Positions 61,156 to 64,000 of a stretch of DNA of 64,000 bases are shown here, one piece after another (positions within the stretch are counted from its first letter, which is position 1; each line of letters opens with the position of its first letter). The stretch is from Saltatorellus ferox (GTDB lineage: Bacteria > Planctomycetota > UBA1135 > GCA-002686595). The DNA lies in the NCBI GenBank assembly GCA_007751475.1, contig CP036434.1, positions 7,073,524 to 7,137,523 on the forward strand, in the 5' to 3' direction. Made by a program: the position numbers and the translations under genes. The notes under the pieces are model-generated. The model saw only the letters and a program-made list of their open reading frames with translations, was not told the origin of the DNA and made no database searches.

Positions 61156-62295
61156 ATGATCGTCCTGGCTGGCTTTCTTCTTCTCGCACCCGTTCCCATC
61201 CAGGGCGATGCGGTCTCCGCCCCCGACCACGTGGTGGCGCGGATGAACCCCGGGGCGAGTCTCTCCGAGGACGCGGCCGTTGCCGAAGCGCTGGGTCGCT
61301 CGCTCGACGCTTTTCTCACCGAGGCCAGGGACCGTGCCTTTACGGAGCGCTGCGTCGACCCGGCCAGCCTGCTGCGCACCGAGTTCTTCTTCCAGGGCCT
61401 GAGCGGCCTCGGCTCACACGAGGGCTCGGAGCCTCCCACCGTGCTGAAGTCCTACACGACCGACGGCTCCACCTACTTCGTCACGGTCGCGTTCACGGCC
61501 GTCCGCGAGGAAGCACCGTTCCTCTCCAAGATCGTCGAGTTGAGGGCCACGCCGAAGGACGAAGGCTTCCGATTCGATAGCCCCTTCACGGAACGGACAG
61601 CGGACTTCCGTGCTACGAACTTCGGCACGGTCACCTTCCACCATCGAAACGCTCTCGATGACCCAGCCGCGCGTGAGTTTGCAGACTTCAAGGAAGAGCT
61701 CTGCCGTCTGGCGGGAGCGGAGAACGAGGAGCTGGACTACTACGTCTTCCAGAGTCTCGATGAACTCCTCAAGTGCTACGGTTTCGTGTACGACGCCCAC
61801 AGGTGCAACTTTCTCTTCCGCGACCTCGGCTTCTCCGATGATGGCGGCAGGGTCTTCGCGACGGGCACGGGCAACCCCCACTACGCGTTCGAGTACGTGG
61901 GCGAGTTCCTGAAGCACCACGTCGCGGACCCGGACGAGCTGTACGGCCCCTTCGTCGTGGGAATATCGACGTGCTACGGAGGCTACGGCCTGTCGGGCGA
62001 GTCGGTCGACGAGCTCAAGGGCCAGTTCCGAAAGAAGCTCTTCGACGACCCGGAGACCGACTTTCTGGCGGAGTTCAAGAAGGGACGAAAGTCCTCGGTC
62101 CAGCGCCACTTCTCCCACTTCGTGCTGAGCGCTTTCCTGTGCGAAGAAATCCTGGCCAAACATGGCTTCGAAGCGGCGCTGCGCCTCGCCAGCACCGGCC
62201 AAGACGGCGCGAGGTTCTTCGAAGAGCTCAATACGATCCTGGGAATCAACGAGACGAACTTCCACGCGACGATCCGCCTTCTGATCGAAGCATGA
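61156..62295 (+). CDS. Secreted protein of unknown function
   Basis: 379 aa from ATG 61156, giving signal peptide MIVLAGFLLLAPVPIQGDA. The open frame upstream is non-coding in look. C-terminal part (YAFEYVGEFLKHHVADPDELYGPF, then ISTCYGGYGLSGESVDELKG, and HFVLSAFLCEEILAKHGFEAALRLASTG) has the layout of a peptidase-MA-like gluzincin, but HExxH is absent, so I make no enzymatic claim. Soluble extracytoplasmic. It ends at the edge of the 134-bp palindrome (62312-62445). Confidence 0.7.
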   Translation: MIVLAGFLLLAPVPIQGDAVSAPDHVVARMNPGASLSEDAAVAEALGRSLDAFLTEARDRAFTERCVDPASLLRTEFFFQGLSGLGSHEGSEPPTVLKSYTTDGSTYFVTVAFTAVREEAPFLSKIVELRATPKDEGFRFDSPFTERTADFRATNFGTVTFHHRNALDDPAAREFADFKEELCRLAGAENEELDYYVFQSLDELLKCYGFVYDAHRCNFLFRDLGFSDDGGRVFATGTGNPHYAFEYVGEFLKHHVADPDELYGPFVVGISTCYGGYGLSGESVDELKGQFRKKLFDDPETDFLAEFKKGRKSSVQRHFSHFVLSAFLCEEILAKHGFEAALRLASTGQDGARFFEELNTILGINETNFHATIRLLIEA

Positions 62296-62311
62296 ACCCA
62301 ACGTTCAAATT

Positions 62312-62445
62312 TCCGCTACCGGAACAAACGGACCAGGTGCAACCGTTCCGGAACAAACGGACCAGGTGCAACCATTCCGGAATGGTTGCACCTGGTCCGT
62401 TTGTTCCGGAACGGTTGCACCTGGTCCGTTTGTTCCGGTAGCGGA
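62312..62445. repeat. Perfect 134-bp palindrome filling a convergent gap
   Basis: 67-bp arms, no loop, centre between 62378 and 62379, no mismatch. Each arm contains two 29-nt units (62319-62347 and 62348-62376; core CGGAACAAACGGACC) differing at one base. Starts 17 bases after the stop of 61156-62295 and ends one base before the stop of the leftward gene at 62447. Same plan as 46335-46491 but an unrelated sequence. Confidence 0.97.
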
Positions 62446-62446
62446 C

Positions 62447-64000
62447 TCAGCGCAGTTGTGCTTCGATCTCACCGATGCGGAGGAGAGCATCGGATCTGGG
62501 GGAGGCATCGGTCGATTTGCTTTCCTCGGCCCATGGAATCAGCTCCAGCGTTTCCAGCTTGATCGGTTGGGCCAGCTCAAGGCGCGCCTTCCGGAGGCCG
62601 TTCAGAGGCAGGAGCACGGGGTAGGGCCTTCCATTCACCCGGAGGACGAGGCGCCTCGTTGCCTCCCGCCCCATCTCCCCGCGCTGTCGTTCGAGGTTCT
62701 CGACAGGACTCGAGAGGAGGATCGTGTCGACGCTCCTCGGATTCTCGAACGAGATCTCCAGGCCTCCGTCACGGGGTGTCCACCAGGTCGTCCTCCGCGT
62801 GTCGGCGAGTAGGGTGGGGCCGTGCCCCGAGACTCCGGTCGAGGGCTTGAAGCGAGGTGCCATGGAGGGGAGTAGATTGCGGCCGAGATCGCGCCTGTGC
62901 AGCTTCTTGAGCGCAGCTTCGAACGCGTGGCTCCCCGGCTCTGCGTGAAGCCCCTCGTCCAGCGACCAGTGAGGTAGCACGGCCCTTGAAGGCGAACCCG
63001 AAAGGGGAGCGCTTACCTCTCGGGTCGCGCGGGACAGAAAGAGAAGCGCGAAAGAGGTCTCGATACCATCCGGATCCGAACCGCCCCAGATGCCCTCCAC
63101 GGATTGCGTTCCGATCAGGCTCAGGGCTCCCTCCCGGTACCAGTCGTGGCTCCCGAGCCACTGCGTCCCGGTCAGCTCCGCCGCGCGTTCCGTCCCGTAG
63201 AGAGCGTAGAGCGAGATCCCCACTTCCGGGCCGAGACGGGTGCCGCGGCCCTCGTCGAAGGTCTCCGCCATCCACTCGAGCGCGCGCGCCTCCACCACTC
63301 TCAGGTCGTGCCACTCGCCTTCCTTCCACACGTCCTCTGACCCGCTCGCTTCCGTCAGCATCCGCAGGCAGATATCAGCGCACGCAATGCCAGCGGCAGT
63401 CATGGAAACGCTGCCGACGCTGCCGCCCCGCGAGTATCCAAATCCCCCATCCGGTGCCTGGAACTCCGGCAGCGCAGCCGCGAGCGTCGTCCAGACCTTT
63501 CGATCCACGGGCACGCCGCTCTTGTGCGCTGTCCAGAGCCCCAGCGCCGCGTACTGGGTGTTGGAGAGGTCCTCCGATCCCGGGTAGCCCCATGCACCTT
63601 TGGCCTGCGATTTTACGAGGAATGCAGCCAGCTTCTCGAGGCTCGACCGATACGCCTCCGAGTCGCTGCGCTCCAGCGCCATGATCGCACAAGCGGCCTC
63701 GTAGGTTCGCCGAATCGTCTGTCGGGCCAGCGCATCCGACGCGGCACGCACGCGCTTGTCATACCTGCTGGCGCCTCCCAGGAGCGCCGCGTAGAGACAA
63801 AGTCCATCGCTCGGACGCCGAGCCTTCATCCCCCTGCCCCGCGTCGCCATGTCCGTGATGCGCTCCTCGACGAGCGCCACGACGGCCCGATCGATGGCGT
63901 GCCGGACCTGCCGCCGAAGCGCCGGACTCGCCTCCTGGGTCTGCGCCATCGCCGGATCCTGGCCGAACCCCAGCGTCACCATGAAGGCACCAGCCAGTAA
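62447..64000 (-). CDS. Secreted terpenoid-cyclase-like (alpha/alpha-toroid) protein, 5' end outside window
   Basis: At least 517 aa. In-frame codons before ATG 63982 run to the edge and read LLAGAF, a signal-peptide core, so the real start lies beyond 64000. After the signal (GFGQDPAMAQ) the protein has alpha/alpha-barrel repeats of the prenyltransferase/squalene-cyclase type (GAWGYPGSEDLSNTQYAALGLWTA; FQAPDGGFGYSRGGSVGSVSMTAAGIACADICL; GIWGGSDPDGIETSFALLFL). No DxDD motif, so binding role likely. C-terminal part (DGGLEISFENPRSVDTILLSS) resembles a discoidin-like beta-domain. Such toroid proteins are frequent secreted proteins in Planctomycetes. Confidence 0.8.
   Translation of the reverse strand, partial: LLAGAFMVTLGFGQDPAMAQTQEASPALRRQVRHAIDRAVVALVEERITDMATRGRGMKARRPSDGLCLYAALLGGASRYDKRVRAASDALARQTIRRTYEAACAIMALERSDSEAYRSSLEKLAAFLVKSQAKGAWGYPGSEDLSNTQYAALGLWTAHKSGVPVDRKVWTTLAAALPEFQAPDGGFGYSRGGSVGSVSMTAAGIACADICLRMLTEASGSEDVWKEGEWHDLRVVEARALEWMAETFDEGRGTRLGPEVGISLYALYGTERAAELTGTQWLGSHDWYREGALSLIGTQSVEGIWGGSDPDGIETSFALLFLSRATREVSAPLSGSPSRAVLPHWSLDEGLHAEPGSHAFEAALKKLHRRDLGRNLLPSMAPRFKPSTGVSGHGPTLLADTRRTTWWTPRDGGLEISFENPRSVDTILLSSPVENLERQRGEMGREATRRLVLRVNGRPYPVLLPLNGLRKARLELAQPIKLETLELIPWAEESKSTDASPRSDALLRIGEIEAQLR

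Overview
The window is about 67-70% GC by eye, dense with genes, and almost free of strong Shine-Dalgarno sites. Its gene families point to a deep-branching member of Planctomycetota, perhaps near the Saltatorellus/Engelhardtia-type isolates. The hints are large secreted FG-GAP and BNR-repeat proteins sharing a C-terminal domain that ends in a TSNFTD-like signature, an ECF sigma factor fused to a membrane and extracytoplasmic part, sulfatases, and an ECF sigma/VWA pair. The assignment is inferred from family content; no rRNA or tRNA gene was seen.

Layout. 1-7.9 kb: a secreted EF-hand protein, then a tightly packed rightward cluster of split transketolase (C-terminal half first), S41 protease, tsaD, larB and carA. 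7.9-18.9 kb: sulfatase-like lipoprotein, small lipoprotein, selO, a frame-broken ECF sigma factor coupled to an anti-sigma-like VWA protein, a PAS-GGDEF cyclase, an ICMT-like methyltransferase, a Dabb protein and a secreted Ig/CarboxypepD-like protein. 18.9-25 kb: a glycine-rich GGX-repeat secreted protein, ppk2, priA and a secreted protein of unknown function. 25-43.8 kb: accessory-looking DNA with a Fic AMPylase, three very large secreted beta-propeller/BNR proteins, a VOC/AraC pair, an SNF2/SWIM pair, a formylglycine-type sulfatase and an OsmC-YcaO fusion. 43.9-56.6 kb: the sigma-factor fusion flanked by copies of a repeat, then a leftward operon ftsK, motor-less ftsK paralogue, rimO, pgsA, pgpA and a SpoIIE/HAMP phosphatase. 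56.6-64 kb: an alginate-export-type porin, an M42 peptidase, small lipoproteins, an aldo/keto reductase and two proteins of unknown function facing each other across a perfect palindrome.

How parts may work together. RimO and YcaO (7 kb apart) are the two known factors for beta-methylthiolation of ribosomal protein S12. PgsA and PgpA are consecutive steps of phosphatidylglycerol synthesis and overlap at their genes. FtsK and its motor-less paralogue share N-terminal membrane and C-terminal winged-helix architecture plus an acidic linker, so they may form a mixed envelope/chromosome complex.

Most unusual items: (1) two near-perfect giant inverted repeats (46335-46491 and 62312-62445), each built from two tandem 27-29-nt units per arm and each filling the gap between convergent genes; (2) a third copy of the first repeat on the other side of the sigma-fusion gene; (3) the motor-less FtsK; (4) the sigma factor with a duplicated extracytoplasmic domain; (5) a shared C-terminal domain on three secreted giants; (6) an ECF sigma factor broken at a G6 run. 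Start codons were often chosen by signal peptides or overlaps rather than by ribosome binding sites.
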